A DNA stretch of 64,000 nt, from positions 124,001 through 188,000 of the forward strand of contig MU008151.1 in NCBI GenBank assembly GCA_010909165.1, given 5' to 3'. Below, piece by piece: positions 48,801 to 61,700 of the stretch. Every line of letters begins with the position of its first letter. Position 1 is the first letter of the stretch. The position numbers and the translations under genes are program-made. The notes beneath the pieces are model-generated. The model was not told where the DNA came from, did not search any database, and saw only the letters and a list, made by a program, of their open reading frames with translations. This DNA comes from Anthoceros angustus (taxonomy: Eukaryota; Streptophyta; Anthocerotopsida; Anthocerotales; Anthocerotaceae).

Positions 48801-49245
48801 ACACGAGATCATAGCCTATAATAATAGGAGAGAGTAGCTCGCATATCGTGGCACAAACACACTCTCCCCACGAGAACAACACGCAAATTCCTCACACATC
48901 GCTCTAGGAGTCATAGCTTTGGCCTCCTCACAACACTCTTCCATTGCATATCTAGAGGACAAGCTATGATATGAGCTCGTCCTCTGTGAAAGAGTCTATA
49001 TATACTAGCCCTTGGCATCGGCATATTCCAAAGATATCCTATTGGCGTCAGCATATGCTGGAAATATCCCAAGAATACACTATAATATACAAGGAATATG
49101 CTAAAGCATATTACTTGAACTTACCCACTTAGCTATTGTATCCTAAGAATACACTATAATATGCAAGGAATATGCCAAAGCATATTACTTGAGCTTATCC
49201 ACTTAACTATTGCTAACTATGTTTAATTAACACTAATCAATGCTT
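48801..49245. other. Repeat-island spacer with short duplications
   Basis: Contains a pair of imperfect 70-80 bp repeats around AAGAATACACTATAATAT (about 49070 and 49146) and paired AAAGATATCC/AAATATCCC sequences. No gene. Confidence 0.6.
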
Positions 49246-50281
49246 CATTAGCATTAGAGGCGTTATTACCCTTATCCGTCCCAAGTACCCTCAAAATTAT
49301 GGCACCACATTAGCTCATTCCAGCAGCACACAATCGCCACAATTGTACGATCTTCTCCCACGCATCGATGTCCCATAGTCGTAGGCCCCTTCTACCACCC
49401 GTAAAAGGGATATAGGACTTTAGCCTATCGACATATCGGTGTGCCCTACGCTCCCACAAAGTAACACACTACCCCTACACATGTAGACACAAAACCTACA
49501 TAGGAGCGGATGAGGTTGACGAGGAAGCCGGACCTATGTTAAAACCTACATAGGAAGTGGAACCTACGTGCTTTCACACCGATGATGCAAAGCAGTTTCC
49601 ATGGACCTTCATCTCGCAAGTACTTCCCATCTCCGCAAGTGAAAGCAAACACATGTCGCGATGGGGAAGTACACCAAGGCAAACCACGGATGAGCAGAGT
49701 GTTCCGAGGCATGGGCTCAAGAAGGCAAGAAGAAAACGAACAACCGGGGGAGAGTAGTCCAGATGACATGTTGGCCATGCGCATGAGGATGTTGAAGACA
49801 ACCTCCACTCATGAACAAGGTTCATACCCTCAACGACATTCCAAGAAGATTGGTTTTGTGCACAATGCACTACATGAGGTGCGTTGTGTGTATTAATGAT
49901 AATGTTTTGACTTGAAGTCTCACATTATCGAGGAGGATCGGTTTGCACCTATACTTGCATATTAGATTTGTTTTGCTTGGTTGTTCGTTGAGGAAGTACT
50001 TATATGAATTCAAATGCTTACCTCTGCAACACCCTCCACCTCCTGCGTCCTCAGAGGCCCAAAGAAAGCCCCAGATTCATGCCATCCGCGATGGATGCCG
50101 GACTCGCCTAACTTCTTCTACCGCATGGCGGGCGAACTCCCTTCAAATCCCGCCCGAGCACGAGCATCCCCCAGCCCTACTGTGGATTGGCAGATTGTCC
50201 GACGGAGCGGTCCGGATGAGGTACTACCTCAATCAAGAGGCCTAGGTCCGCTTATCTGCCGGACCCTCCGCCTTCTTGGCG
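49246..50281. repeat. 1.1-kb segmental duplicate, copy 2 (deletion-rich)
   Basis: Collinear with 43236-44345 but about 75 bp shorter. Nearly all differences are losses of one to eight bases in this copy. Where copy 1 carries on into the gag relic, this copy switches to other sequence at about 50282. Confidence 0.9.
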
Positions 50282-51213
50282 CATGTTCTTCGTGACTACC
50301 GCTCATAACCGGCAACTGGGGTTGACCGCATGTCAAACGGCCCCATACCACTGTCCACGTGTCGCCCTTCTGAAATTACGACCCATGCTGTCGGACCACC
50401 TTGGACGCCCCCTCCTGACCTTCTCCTTCGGACCCCCTCCAGAGCTACTCCGGACCCTGCCTTCCTTGTGGCCAGCGGCCATCCCCGTGAGCTCCTCCGG
50501 ACCTTGCCCACATCGGAATTGTCGCCACACCTATGCAGCTTGGCTGGATAAGCCTTATTATCCATGTGTATCCCTTATTTCTCACACAAATCCTCACAAA
50601 AAAAATGAATACCTTACTAATCGACCCGAAGGGCTGAAGGAAAGTTAATGCATCCGTCCCTTGTCCACACATGGGTAGACGAGGTTTTCGACCTGTGGGA
50701 GAGGGGTGAGCTGCCAGAGCAAGGTAATCGGAAAAAAGGAGAGGGGGAAATCAAAACGGGGGACCGGAGACGGAACCAGCAGTGCGTGATCCTAATTTGA
50801 TCATAAAGCCAATGCATGCAACCAATTGGAGAGTTTTCCAAGGCATGCCTCCCGGAGAAGCAGGTGAACGAATAATAACGTTGTTTACGCTGGAGAAAAT
50901 AATTCAAGGCGAAGTGACTATGAGGGCATGAAGACGTGATAACCAAGGCGAAGAAGTTGTTGTCATGCTTCGTCAGCCTTGAGAGATAGGTAAAGTACTA
51001 ACCTGCCTGCCATTGCCATGTAGACACCACGTATGATCCATGTTCATGACTCCGACGATGGGTTTTTAACCAAAAACAAGTGTTTACCCAGTACGCCGTA
51101 GACCAGTGGATACACACTATGGGTGTAACGTAAAACTGCTGTGGTGTGTATGTGTAATGAAAGCAGACCTCGTAACCTCCTTCTTGGGACCTAGATTGAG
51201 GCATATCAAAATA
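50282..51213. other. Repeat-flanking intergenic sequence
   Basis: No conserved product found. Open frames at 50.3-50.6 kb are Pro/Ser-rich and lack motifs. Confidence 0.4.
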
Positions 51214-51616
51214 CAGTCGGCCCCCCCTAATTGGGAACTCTATAAATGGGATTCCTCTCTAAATGGGACCTCCCATCCTACTCCCTTTAGTTTACAATGT
51301 AATAAATGGGACTTTTCCCTAAATGATAATTGGGACCTTTTGAAACATACATTCATGTTAGTTTCACCTCCTAAATGGGATTTTTATTTGTTTTACTTAA
51401 AAAAATTAAAAAAAAGAAAAAAGAATCGATTATTTCAGAGCACAATAGACTTTTAGTTGTGATTGAAGACTCTTAAGCTAACCTTTTCCGGTATTTTTTA
51501 TTTTAGAGTTTATAATATTTTATTATTTTTAAATAGGGAAAATATAATCGGGACACCTCCCTTAATGGGACCTCTAAAGGCACTCCGAACCAGTCCCAAT
51601 TAGGGGGGGTGGACTG
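51214..51616. mobile_element. MITE with pogo/Tc1-mariner-like inverted repeats
   Basis: The left end CAGTCGGCCCCCCCTAAT and the right end ATTAGGGGGGGTGGACTG are inverted repeats of about 23 bp including TTGGGA/TCCCAA, with two mismatches. TA flanks both sides (51212-51213 and 51617-51618), the target duplication of Tc1/mariner/pogo elements. CAGTC...CCCCC-TAATTGGGA ends are typical of the pogo/Tigger/Fot group. The 403-bp interior codes for nothing and repeats AAATGGGA motifs as subterminal repeats. Confidence 0.88.
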
Positions 51617-51618
51617 TA

Positions 51619-52710
51619 CATATGTGCCTCCATATTCATTCAAGAAGTCTTGCCTTCCAACGTACCATACAAGGAAATAAGCAAGCACGAGTTGCACACG
51701 TGAGTAGAAACATCTCGTATGTAGGAGTGTCAACTAATTAAATCAATAACTAAGAGTGAGAAGACAAAGATCCGTACTGAAGTGTGCAACCATTGTAACA
51801 AGATGAAAATAATTAAGAGTTATAAGACAAAGAAATCCTTGCAACATAATTGAAGAGTACAACGGCCACGGATGCAACTAAAATCGGAGTAACTACAACT
51901 GTGACCCACGTGGGGCATCATATCCAACATCCAAGGAAGAGGAAAATGAGATCTATCATTTCTACCACTATGTGTATATCCATATTACACGTAATCCCAT
52001 AATAAATTACACAGACTATAAGCATATATACTCTATTCATGGCTAGCAATGGCATTCCCAAGAAAGACAGGTGATAGACGTGAGCAAGCTCTTAGTTGCC
52101 ATATTCCGGCTAGGTACGTAGGTGCCCAACTTAGGAGCAAAAATCATCCAAAGGAGAAGCCTATCGGGGCAAGGAAAACGCTAGCAAGATCGCACAAGAA
52201 AGCAATGGCAGCATGATAGCCCGCAACAAACAACAAACCGGCGAACCGGAACGACTGGACGATGATGAGGGAACAAGGAGTGACCATTTAAGCATAAATG
52301 TGGTTAGCATGGCAGTTAGGGCCTACGGGCGCGGGTAACGGCCAGGGTGGGCAGGGCGCGACGCCCCGCCCGGCCCCGCCCCGCCCGGTGGGCCCCGCCA
52401 GCTCACCCGGGGCCGGGGCCCAAGTGCGCGATCACGACCCATGCGCCAGGACCGTAAACGGCCGCGCCCCCGGATAGTTAAAGGTTTGCCACGTGGCAGG
52501 GGAGTGGCGGCGCCCAATTACGCGCCCCTCGCACCTTAAACCCTGGCGGCTCGCGGTAAGAGCCCGCATCATCACAAAGCGGGACGCTGGAAGCTCTTCG
52601 CTTTCGCTCCCGCCGTCTCCTTTCATTGGCCTTCCTGTGCTCTCATTCGCTTCGCTCGCAGGCTTCCGGCGTTGCGAGCGAGAGCGAGAGCGAGAGCGAG
52701 GTGCGGTGCA
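51619..52710. other. AT-rich to GC-rich transition and Argonaute promoter
   Basis: AT-rich, gene-free DNA changes abruptly near 52320 to a run of CCCGCCC/GGCCCC sequence (52355-52440). The segment directly before the Argonaute ATG is GC-rich and ends in a (GAGAGC)n-like stretch at 52678-52699. It presumably holds the promoter and 5' UTR. Confidence 0.5.
52487..52498. promoter_or_regulatory. Perfect 12-bp G-box palindrome upstream of AGO
   Basis: TGCCACGTGGCA lies about 215 bp before the Argonaute start codon. G-boxes bind bZIP/bHLH regulators; a role here is inferred only from position. Confidence 0.4.
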
Positions 52711-55700
52711 ATGGCCTCGGGCTCCGACGCGCCCGGGCCTGCGGGGCCCCTGCTCCCGCTGCAGCGGAAGGGATTTGGCGGCGCCGGGAGGAGCATCCGG
52801 CTGCTTTGCAACCACTTCAAAGTGCGGTGCAGTTTGAAGGAGGCTGTGTATCAGTACAGCGTGGGTGGCTCTGCCTCTCCCTTGTGCCCAATTGGGCTCT
52901 TTTCTGTCTGCACTGGGCGTGCTGGGGCGGGGGGTGATGGTGTTGTGGGCGTTGCTGCTGCTTTGCAGGTGGCGATCGAGCCTGCCATCACCCGCAAGGG
53001 GCTGCGCCGGGTCGTGATGACCAAGCTGCTGGAGACGTTCGGGCAGGTGGAGCTGCAGGGGAAGCGATTCGCGTACGACGGAGAGAACTGCCTCTTCACC
53101 GTCGGGCCGCTGCAGTTCAGGAGCCGGGAATTCCCCGTCATCCTGGACGATAAGCGGCAATCCTCGAGGTGGGTGGGGATTGGTTGTGTTGCGAGGGTGA
53201 AGCGTGGATGTTTTGAGCTTGTGGGCGGTGGTGGAGAGTGAGCTCCGTGTGTGTGGTGGGCCGAATGTGCATGGCAGGTCGGCTGTGGGAGGGGGGTCGG
53301 GGGATGGGGGGGATGAGGACAATGACGGAGGGAAGAAGAAGCGGAGGCTCGGGTCCCGGGGAAGGGAATTCTCGGTCAAGGTAGAGTACGCTGCCGTGGT
53401 GAACATGGGCGCTATTGACGAGATTCTGCGTGGGCGGGTGGCGGAGACAGCGCAGGATGCGCTGCGGGTGCTTGACATTGTGTTGCGAGAGCATGCAGCC
53501 ACCAGGTGGGTGGGTGGGTTTGGTGTTGGTTTTTGTCTGGGGTTCTTGTTGGATCTTTCTTGGGTGACGGGCGCCGTGCTGGGTTGCAGGGGCTACCTTC
53601 TGGTCCGGGAGAGCTACTTCCACGCCTCGCTCGGGAAGGTCGGGGACCTGGGCGACGGGGTGCAGTCGTGGCCCGGGTTCCATGTCAGCTTCAGGCCCAC
53701 GCTCGCGGGGCTGACGCTCAATTTTGGTGGGTTGCTGGAATGCGAGTTGGGTTTCTGGGTTGTGGCTGTTTTGTGACCGTTTTGGCGTTTTCGGCGTTTT
53801 CGGTCTGACAGATTCGTCCACCACGACCGTGATCAAGCCGGGGCCGGTGATAGAGTTTCTGCAGGACAATTTCAAGAAGAAAGTGAGCTCGTTTCGGCCG
53901 GAGGATTGGCAGAAGGTAAGGTTGTGGGTTTCTGCATGCTTGCGGTGAGGTGGGTTGGGGATGGAGGGTTGTGGGTTGGACCGTTCGTGACGGAGGGAGG
54001 TTGTGGTTTGCAGGCCCGGAGGCTGCTGAAGGGGATCAGGGTTGAGTCGACTCAAAGCAAAGTGCAGCAGGCGCACAAGATTGTGGGATTCAGTCCGGAG
54101 CCCTGCGAGAACTTGAAGTGCGTTTGGCGTTTGGTTGCTGTCGTCTTTTTTGCTCTCTTTGCGAGGCGTTGGGCGGGCTGAACGGGGCTGCTTTGCTTCG
54201 TCTGGGATTGTGTTGATGTGAAGGTTTTCTAAGAGAGTCAGGGATGAGGATGGCAACTTTGTGGAGCTCCCGGCTATCTCTGTTGCGGAGCATTTCGCGA
54301 AGATGTATAGCTACACCCTCAAGCATCCACAGTTGCCTGCACTGGACGTTGGCAACCCGAAGAAGCCCATCTACCTCCCAATGGAGGTATGGTTGGCATG
54401 CACACAAGATTCCTGTTCACTTCAGTACTTCTGGTGCTTGTCAGCACTGAAGCCGACTTTCACGTAGGTTTGCTCCATCACTCCCGGGCAACGGTACATG
54501 AAGGCGTTGACGAGCAGCCAGAGAGCCAACCATATCGGGCAGTCTAGGCAGTCGCCGGATGAAAGAAAGAAGCTAGTGAAACAGGTGATTCTGCACTTCC
54601 TCGGTTTGGGTTTGGTGATGTCGAATTTCATCTGCTTCTTGCCAGCTGACATAGCTGCATCTTGTGCCAGGCTTTGCAAAGCAATGAGTACGAGAAGAAT
54701 GATCTGGTGAAAGCATTTGGCATCCAAGTTGACAGGGATCTGGCCGTCATTCAGGGCCGTATTTTGGATGCGCCAGCTGTAAGATTGACAGACATTTCCT
54801 TCAAGATGGCGTGGTGTGTAAGGTTGTGATCCTGTTCTAATGAGTCCTGGACTGGTTTTGGCAGGTGCGGTTTGGACGGGAAGTGGAGGAAGTTCCTCGA
54901 AATGGGCGGTGGAACTTTAATCAGAAGGTGGTTTCTGCGGCAATGTAGTTTTGTTCTTCTTTAGGTGGAATCTTGGGCCGAAGAGTAAAATTGAGCCTGA
55001 GTGTTTGTCCAGAATCTGATAAAGGGAGCTGAAGTCGGACAGTGGGCCGTTTTGTGTTTCTCGTCAAGAACCCGTGAGTCAGAAGCCAAGAGCATCGGCA
55101 TTCAGCTGAAGGAATGTTGTAATAGGAAAGGAATGGTACTAATCTGGTCCCTGCACGCCTCCGTTGATTAATCCTGTCCTCCTTGCGTTTTCCTTGCAAT
55201 TGATCCCAATTGCCTATTGTAGAACATGCAAGATCCTATGGCAGTTGTCTGCGAGAGACCGAACATGCAAGGTCGGGCTCCAGGAGATAGAGTGGAGAAT
55301 GCGATAGGGCAACTGAAGAATTCGTGCAAGGCAAAGCCCCGATTGATTGTGTGCATTCTCCCGGATAAAAACTCAGATCTATACGGTTAGTGCCACTTCT
55401 CTGTGAATGCCCGTGGTTGCTTGAACATTGTTCTTCATGATTTCAGAAAAAGTTATCTAACCTTGAAGATTCACTGTTGTTGGGCAGCTCCAATAAAACG
55501 CATCACTGAAACTTCAGCAGGGATCATATCGCAGTGCATTGTCCCCCCAAGACCTTTGAAAGATCAGTATTTAACCAATGTGTCTTTGAAGATAAACATT
55601 AAGGTGGTTAGCTCTCTATGCCTAAGGTGTGCGATTACTAGGTTTGTTTTCTCTCTTCTCTTGCTACTGATTAGAGAGACTTGGCGGTTCCCAGCTAGGA

Positions 55701-57197
55701 GGTTACAATTCTCTTCTGAGCTTGGAGCACAAGAAGAGTATTCCGAAAGTTTCCAGTGTTCCGACTATTATTTTTGGCATGGATGTCTCCCATGGGTCAC
55801 CTGGGGATGCGGACTCACCTTCCATCGCAGCTGTAAGTACGGCTGCAACAGTAGCCCATCCATGTCTTGTATGCAACTGTTTTTTCTCATGCAGTATAAT
55901 CTGTCTGCTCTTTCTTCACTGTGAAGGTTGTAGCATCCCGGGGTTGGCCCCGGATTTCCCAATATGCAGCCAGACTTAGATCTCAGCCTTCTAGGAATGA
56001 GATGATTGACGGGTTGTATGAAGAAGAAAATGGCAACCCTGGTGGCATGATCAGGTATCCATGGCAGTCCAGCGTTGGTGTGCACATGCTGTCTGTACGT
56101 AAAAACATTGCCCCTCAAAGTCGCTCTGTGTCCGCATATAGGGACCACCTTGTGGGCTTCTTTCAGTCTTGCAACAGGAGCGAATGTCCTGACCCAAAGC
56201 CCAAACAAATCATCATCTTCAGGTTTCGTATCTCCTTTGTGTGTTCATCGCATCCTTGGGATCAGCATCCTTAAGAAACTGGGTTGCCCTAACATGCAGG
56301 GATGGAGTGAGTGAATCGCAGTTCGAGCAAGTTCTGATGCACGAGCTGCCTGCTTTCAAGAAGGTTAAACTTCGACCATCCTAGCTATGGTTGCCGGCCA
56401 TTGATCAGGAATGCAGGGACTGACTGAACGGCGTGGAACTGTTTCAGGCTATTAGCTCGCTACCTAACTGTACCGCAAAGATAACTCTGGTCATCGTCCA
56501 GAAACGACACCATACGCGTTTCTTTCCGGAGGGAAGCGGAAATGTGGTTCCCGGTAATCTACTGGAAACATATGCGGGTTGCGTTACGCGAAACGTTTGC
56601 TCATTCCGATTTCGTCGTGGTTGTATCTGTAACAGTCATTTTGTTTTTCAGGTACTATTATTGACCGAGACGTGGTACACCCACGTAACTTCGACTTCTA
56701 CCTTTGTAGCCATGCAGGGCTGATTGTACGTAAGCAAATTTTTTCATTGTCTTTCCAGCTCATAAACATGAGTTTTCGTACTGAAGTCACTTACTTTGAA
56801 CAGGGAACCACTAGGCCTACTCATTATCATGTTCTATACGATGAGAACAATTTCACACCTGATGAGATTCAAAACTTGAGCAATTCCTTATGTTACACCT
56901 ATGCCAAGTGCACGACCGCTGTGTCAGTTGGTGAGTACGCTTTACTTGACAAGTCCGGTGCTTGGCTTCTGGTAACATCTGTTCTGAAAACGTACTATTA
57001 ACTTCTGATTTTGGGATGCAGTACCACCAGCCTATTACGCCCATTTGGCTGCTACTCACGGTCGATGTTACCTGGAAACTGGTGGAGATTCCGAAACATC
57101 CTCCAGGAGTCACTCTCGGGCAGGAGGCGCTGCGGGCAGACAGCAGGAGCTGCCCAAGCTGGTAGAAAGCATGCAGAACTGCATGTTTTTCTGCTAG
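52711..57197 (+). CDS. AGO4: Argonaute, AGO4/6/9 clade
   Basis: Small-RNA-guided effector; this clade acts with 24-nt siRNAs in RNA-directed DNA methylation in the nucleus. Twenty-one exons join in frame to 889 residues: 52711-52860, 52969-53168, 53278-53505, 53590-53726, 53812-53915, 54014-54117, 54224-54386, 54468-54584, 54671-54778, 54865-54927, 55013-55135, 55223-55385, 55488-55603, 55695-55832, 55927-56054, 56142-56222, 56300-56363, 56448-56553, 56652-56725, 56804-56930 and 57022-57197. Order: N domain, linker, PAZ (about 220-340), MID and PIWI. The catalytic triad is complete: Asp622 ([11 protein letters not shown]), Asp709 (IIIFRDGVSE) and His839 (YYAHLAA). [10 protein letters not shown] and DQYLTNV mark the AGO4 clade rather than AGO1. 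The C terminus MQNCMFFC has the expected Met-Phe-Phe/Tyr-Cys ending. Confidence 0.95.
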
Positions 57198-57348
57198 CAA
57201 CAATTTTGTGAACCAGTATGTACGGTGGTAGAGCATAAATTATGGACGATACCGGGTAGAAGCGTTCGACCCCATATATGGTTGCCTCTGCTATGCCTTG
57301 AGGCCAGGATCCGACCAAGCGAGAAGAGGAAGGCGCTGCAAGCTGTGA

Positions 57349-58775
57349 TTATTGTGAATCTCCATTTTCTTCCTCTATAAGAATCCTTTTACAGGCCTCG
57401 TAGCACATGAACGAAATTCCAGCTGCTGGCATAAGCTTTATGCAACTTGCGGCAAGGCCCCTGTACAATCCTGCAGCTCCTTCCAGCTTTGCTATAGTTG
57501 TTAGGGCGTGAAGAACATTGTCGTATCTGGGCCTGCCAGCAAGTGCTCCTACTTGCATCTGTTTCCTGGCCACTTCAAGAGGAAAAGTAGCAGAGCTTGC
57601 CATGGCGGCTGAGCAAGACCCAATACATAGGGTGGCCAAGTTCCCAATCTGATCCTTCTTTGTAACCCTCTTATAAGTCTTTCGCAAGGTGTCATAAGCA
57701 CAGTAGTTTATCGCTGCGTACGGGATCACACCAATCAAGCTCGGAGTGAGACCCCTGTACATCTCCTTGAAGCCTTCTTCTTCGCAAATCTTTACTAAAG
57801 CATGGAACATGTTGTCATATACTCCTCGCTGTAAGAAAAGAAACCACGTCAGACCACATTTGCGGCTGCACACACCAGAAAATGGTAGGCTCTGCAGAGG
57901 AGCTCACTTGGATGGTCAGTCGCGTCTTGAGAAGTTCAAGAGGATATGTACAAAGGGTTGAACAGACTCCGGCAGATGCTCCAGCGATGATAGAGATCGG
58001 AATTGGAATCCTTTGCGGCTCCCCGTCTTTAGGAGTCAGAAATTTCTTCACAGTATCATAGGCGAAAAGCTGCAGGGGGACGAAGGCCAACTTCCCGATG
58101 AGAATCCTTCACATTAAGTTCACTGGTCTAAGGTGCTGCACGACTGCCGGACAGATGAGACTACCCAAGGGATGTTCCTTGCACCTACTGAATCGGGATG
58201 CACAACAAACTCACCTCAATTGCTTTGCTCGGAGCAACCCGTATGACGTTCACTCCGTTACCCCGAAACAAGCCTCTCCAGCCTTCGGCGGTCACAATTT
58301 GGGTAAACACAGCACTGGCAGAGTGCGCCCCCGTCCCTACCATCAAATGCGTTCTCACAGTCTCAACCGGTGCTACAGCTGTTCGAGACACGGCGCCAGC
58401 TATAGCCCCGCTTACAAGCCGCTTGGTAGCCGGGGTTCCCAATTTCATCCTCAGCCACTGTTTCCACGCATTCCTCGGTCTCTGCTGCTGTGATCGCTTC
58501 CGCTCCAGTTTCGTTTGCGCCTCATCGTCAGACACCAATTCGTCGTACCCCTCCTCTACATCGGGGCAAAGTGCCTTGTACCCTAGAATGCGAGTCGCAG
58601 CCAATTGCCCTCTCGCAAGCTCCAACCGTGGGTCGGCAGTCAAGGACACCACCGCGGGTAAAGCACTGGCGGCTGCTCTCTCCGCCTTCAACAGCGACTG
58701 CCTTTGCATATGCATCTGGCCTGCCACTGACACTGAACATGACCAGTTGTCTGGTCCGCCCCGAGATCCAGCCAT
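57349..58775 (-). CDS. Mitochondrial-carrier family protein, BT1-like adenylate transporter
   Basis: Six-helix carrier related to plant Brittle-1 proteins, which move adenine nucleotides or ADP-glucose across plastid or mitochondrial inner membranes. Exons on the minus strand, 58215-58775, 57908-58069 and 57349-57828, join to 400 residues. The three carrier signatures are present: PVETVRTHLM, PLELLKTRLT and PLEVARKQMQ. KRLVSGAIAGAVSRT, SKAIELFAYDTVKK and TPSLIGVIPYAAINYCAYDT are BT1-like. The first ~115 residues precede the carrier core and probably hold a targeting peptide. Substrate and compartment cannot be read from sequence. The gene converges on the Argonaute gene, whose stop is about 150 bp away. 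Confidence 0.93.
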
Positions 58776-61700
58776 TCAGACAGACCACCGATACGCTCCA
58801 CCTCACGCTTCTGCCCGTGCCTGCGTCCAAGTACCAGTGGCAACGACACTGATTCTCAAGCGTCAGCCCCGGTTCGGATTCAATTCATCCTATCTCAAGA
58901 TCAGCCGTCCCTGGAAGTAGGCGCCTGTCAATCTGTAAGTCCCCATGGTCACGGACTGGCAAACCTGAAATCCGCAAGAGACAGTTCAGAAAATGTCTGC
59001 AGATTCCTTCCTACCTACTTACATACATCCGAACACTTCCATTTCCAGCGCGTCAATCCAAACAAATGAGACGACTTTAACGAGAACTTACCTAACTAAG
59101 GAACCGACCACGACCGTGCTGCCTGCCCCAGCAAGGCAAGCCTGCTCGGAGAATATGAGCCCTCTCCACCTTCCCTCCCGATGCAGCGAACCTTCAACTT
59201 TTATTCCGCCTGACGACTTATTCTAATCTATGCATCCAAATACTTCCGTTTCAGCCCGGCAATCCAAACAATGTAAGACCACTCTCACAACAAGTTTCCT
59301 ACAAAGGAAACGATGGTGCACCGGCAAGGCGGGCCTGCTCGGAGAGCAAGGACGCCACCTTTTCCTGCTCCTCTCCCGATGCCAGCCGAACTCCAAACTT
59401 TTCCTCCCTTCCCCGCCTCAGCTCGGCAAAATCTCCCCGCTCTCCTTCCGTCCCGCAACCAGAAATTCGCACCTCAATAACAGACACAACAACCTGTCAC
59501 CCGAACGCAACCAGAACACCACCAGCGCAAGCTTGAGATGGCCGCTTCTTCCAGCATTTAGCGACCGCACATTCCACTGCAACAAAGCTTCCGACGAACG
59601 CTCACTTCAGCCACCTCACCGCGGCCGCAAGCAGGACTGGGTTGCCGAGGCGCCAGAACGGATGGAGGACAGAAATGCGAGTGGCGAGCGACGCGGCAGA
59701 AAGGAAAGGGATGGAGGAGGCCAGCGCGCCACTCGGGGTTTAGCGACTTTATCGCGGTAAGGGGAACGGGCGCTCATAACAACCGCAACCCTTTCACACC
59801 TGGCTGCATACTTGTGTGGCTCCTGGCGACCACGGACTCGACTGGGGCCAGTTCCGGATCCTCTCGGATTCCCACGGCATATTCCGCTCCGCCATCGGTT
59901 TTCCCTGTCCTGTGCATGCGCATGTTGCTTACACTTCCCTTGCCGAGGTAAAGATTGTGATTCTGCGCATCTCGTTCGTCGGTTGCGGGGTGGTTCTGCG
60001 AATTGCATCTTGTCTCAAAGCAGCTTCTGCTGTCCTAACCTACAGTCGGATCTCATCGGTGGTGTTGTTTTCTTGCAGCGCCTCGGGAAAGGCAGCAGCG
60101 GCATCGAAAGGTTCCGATTGTTACTAAGCGAAAGGGAGTCGTGTAGCCACGGCCAGGCTGGTGTGGATTTGTCCGGCCGTCACTGTTGAGTGAGTGTGCG
60201 GAATCTGGCCACCACAGGAGACTGGACTGAAGCCGATGAACAACTCTATGTACATCTTACCTTGCTTTTGGTCAGCGCAAAGCAGAGCATGATCGAGGGT
60301 TTGGTGGAGATGTTGGACTTGTTATACGTGGCGTCAGGCTGTGGTTGCACCGTGCACGAGGCACTGTTTTCAAGTGCTCTTGACAGATTAATGGGAGGCA
60401 TGCGCCCCTGGATTGATGGAAGGCATGAGCCCCTGGATTGATGGAAGGCATGGGCCCCTGGAAGACATGGTCCCGGTGGATGATGGAAATGTTCGTTGGA
60501 TGAGGTTGAAGTGACTGTCAGCTTTCTCGGCTGCGTTATACCTGTTTTGAAGTGTGGCAGGAGGAAACAAGGTGACGTTGTTTTACATTATCTTTATTTC
60601 TCCATACCATATCCGGTGGGGATAGGGATGGGAGAAAGGAGTACATGGGCGCTCAAAGCTGGTCCGCTCGCTGAGATGGCGGAAAAAGGAGAGCGTTCCG
60701 ATCATGTGGACTGAGCTAGCCTGACCGGCTGCTTGCTTGTCTAGACCATGCTGCACATCCCTTTTCAATGTCACCTGGTAGGGCACATATAACGAACTGG
60801 ATCTGGATTTCGGAAGTCGCATTCTTCCGAGATGCCAACGTCAAGCTCGACTTCCCAGCCCTGTTGGACGTTGGGGTGGTCCATGTAACTTGCAGCTTGG
60901 TGCACAACCATTGGCCCGCTCCACCCACATCCGAGCGGCCGAAATTCACATCCCGGACGGGAGGCTCCGGTGAGTGGGATGTTGGGGTCCGGTGATTGGT
61001 TTCAGGCGATGTGCTGCCTCCGTGTCCTGAAGCGGGACCAAGACACAATCAGGTGACGACGGCAGACAACAGTGGGGTACAAGCTGAACCTGAACTTGGT
61101 GGTCCGTCTCCCACGGGAGCCCAGCCAAGTGTCGAATCGGAGATGAGGTGAGGCAGCTCGGGGCCCACGCTTATCTTCCTCCGGGCCCCGGCGGACAATG
61201 TTCCATGTAGATACCATAGAGTAGGAACCCGCTTCGGAGAGAGACTGGGCATGACACGACTCCTCCAGGGACACACCACACAACAGGTGTGGACGGGACA
61301 TGAAAGAACGGACTTAAGAAGGGCCCCGCCTCTAAAATAAAATTCTCTATTCAATTTAAATATATAAAGACCTGTATAGGTATACCCCTTAGATCATATA
61401 TACATCAAGTTATATATATATGAGAAAGATGGATGAGGAAGGGATTAGGGTTGATGGATGAGGAAGGGATTAGGGTTTATTCTTTTCATATAGGTAGTTT
61501 CGTACTCTCCTCTACATATAAATATACAACAAAAAAAAGAAGTAAACCCTATTAACAACAATCACACTCACTTTATCAACGAATATTAAAGAAATAAAAA
61601 AAGATAATAGAAGAGTTTTTATATATATATATATATTAAAAATGTAACCTCTTCTATTGTTCATAACTTCTATTATGCAAGAGCTTCAAGTTCAGTATCT

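Noticed and set aside
60190-60441. 83-codon plus-strand ORF at 60.2 kb
   Set aside because: It ends in a 25-bp tandem repeat and lacks motifs.
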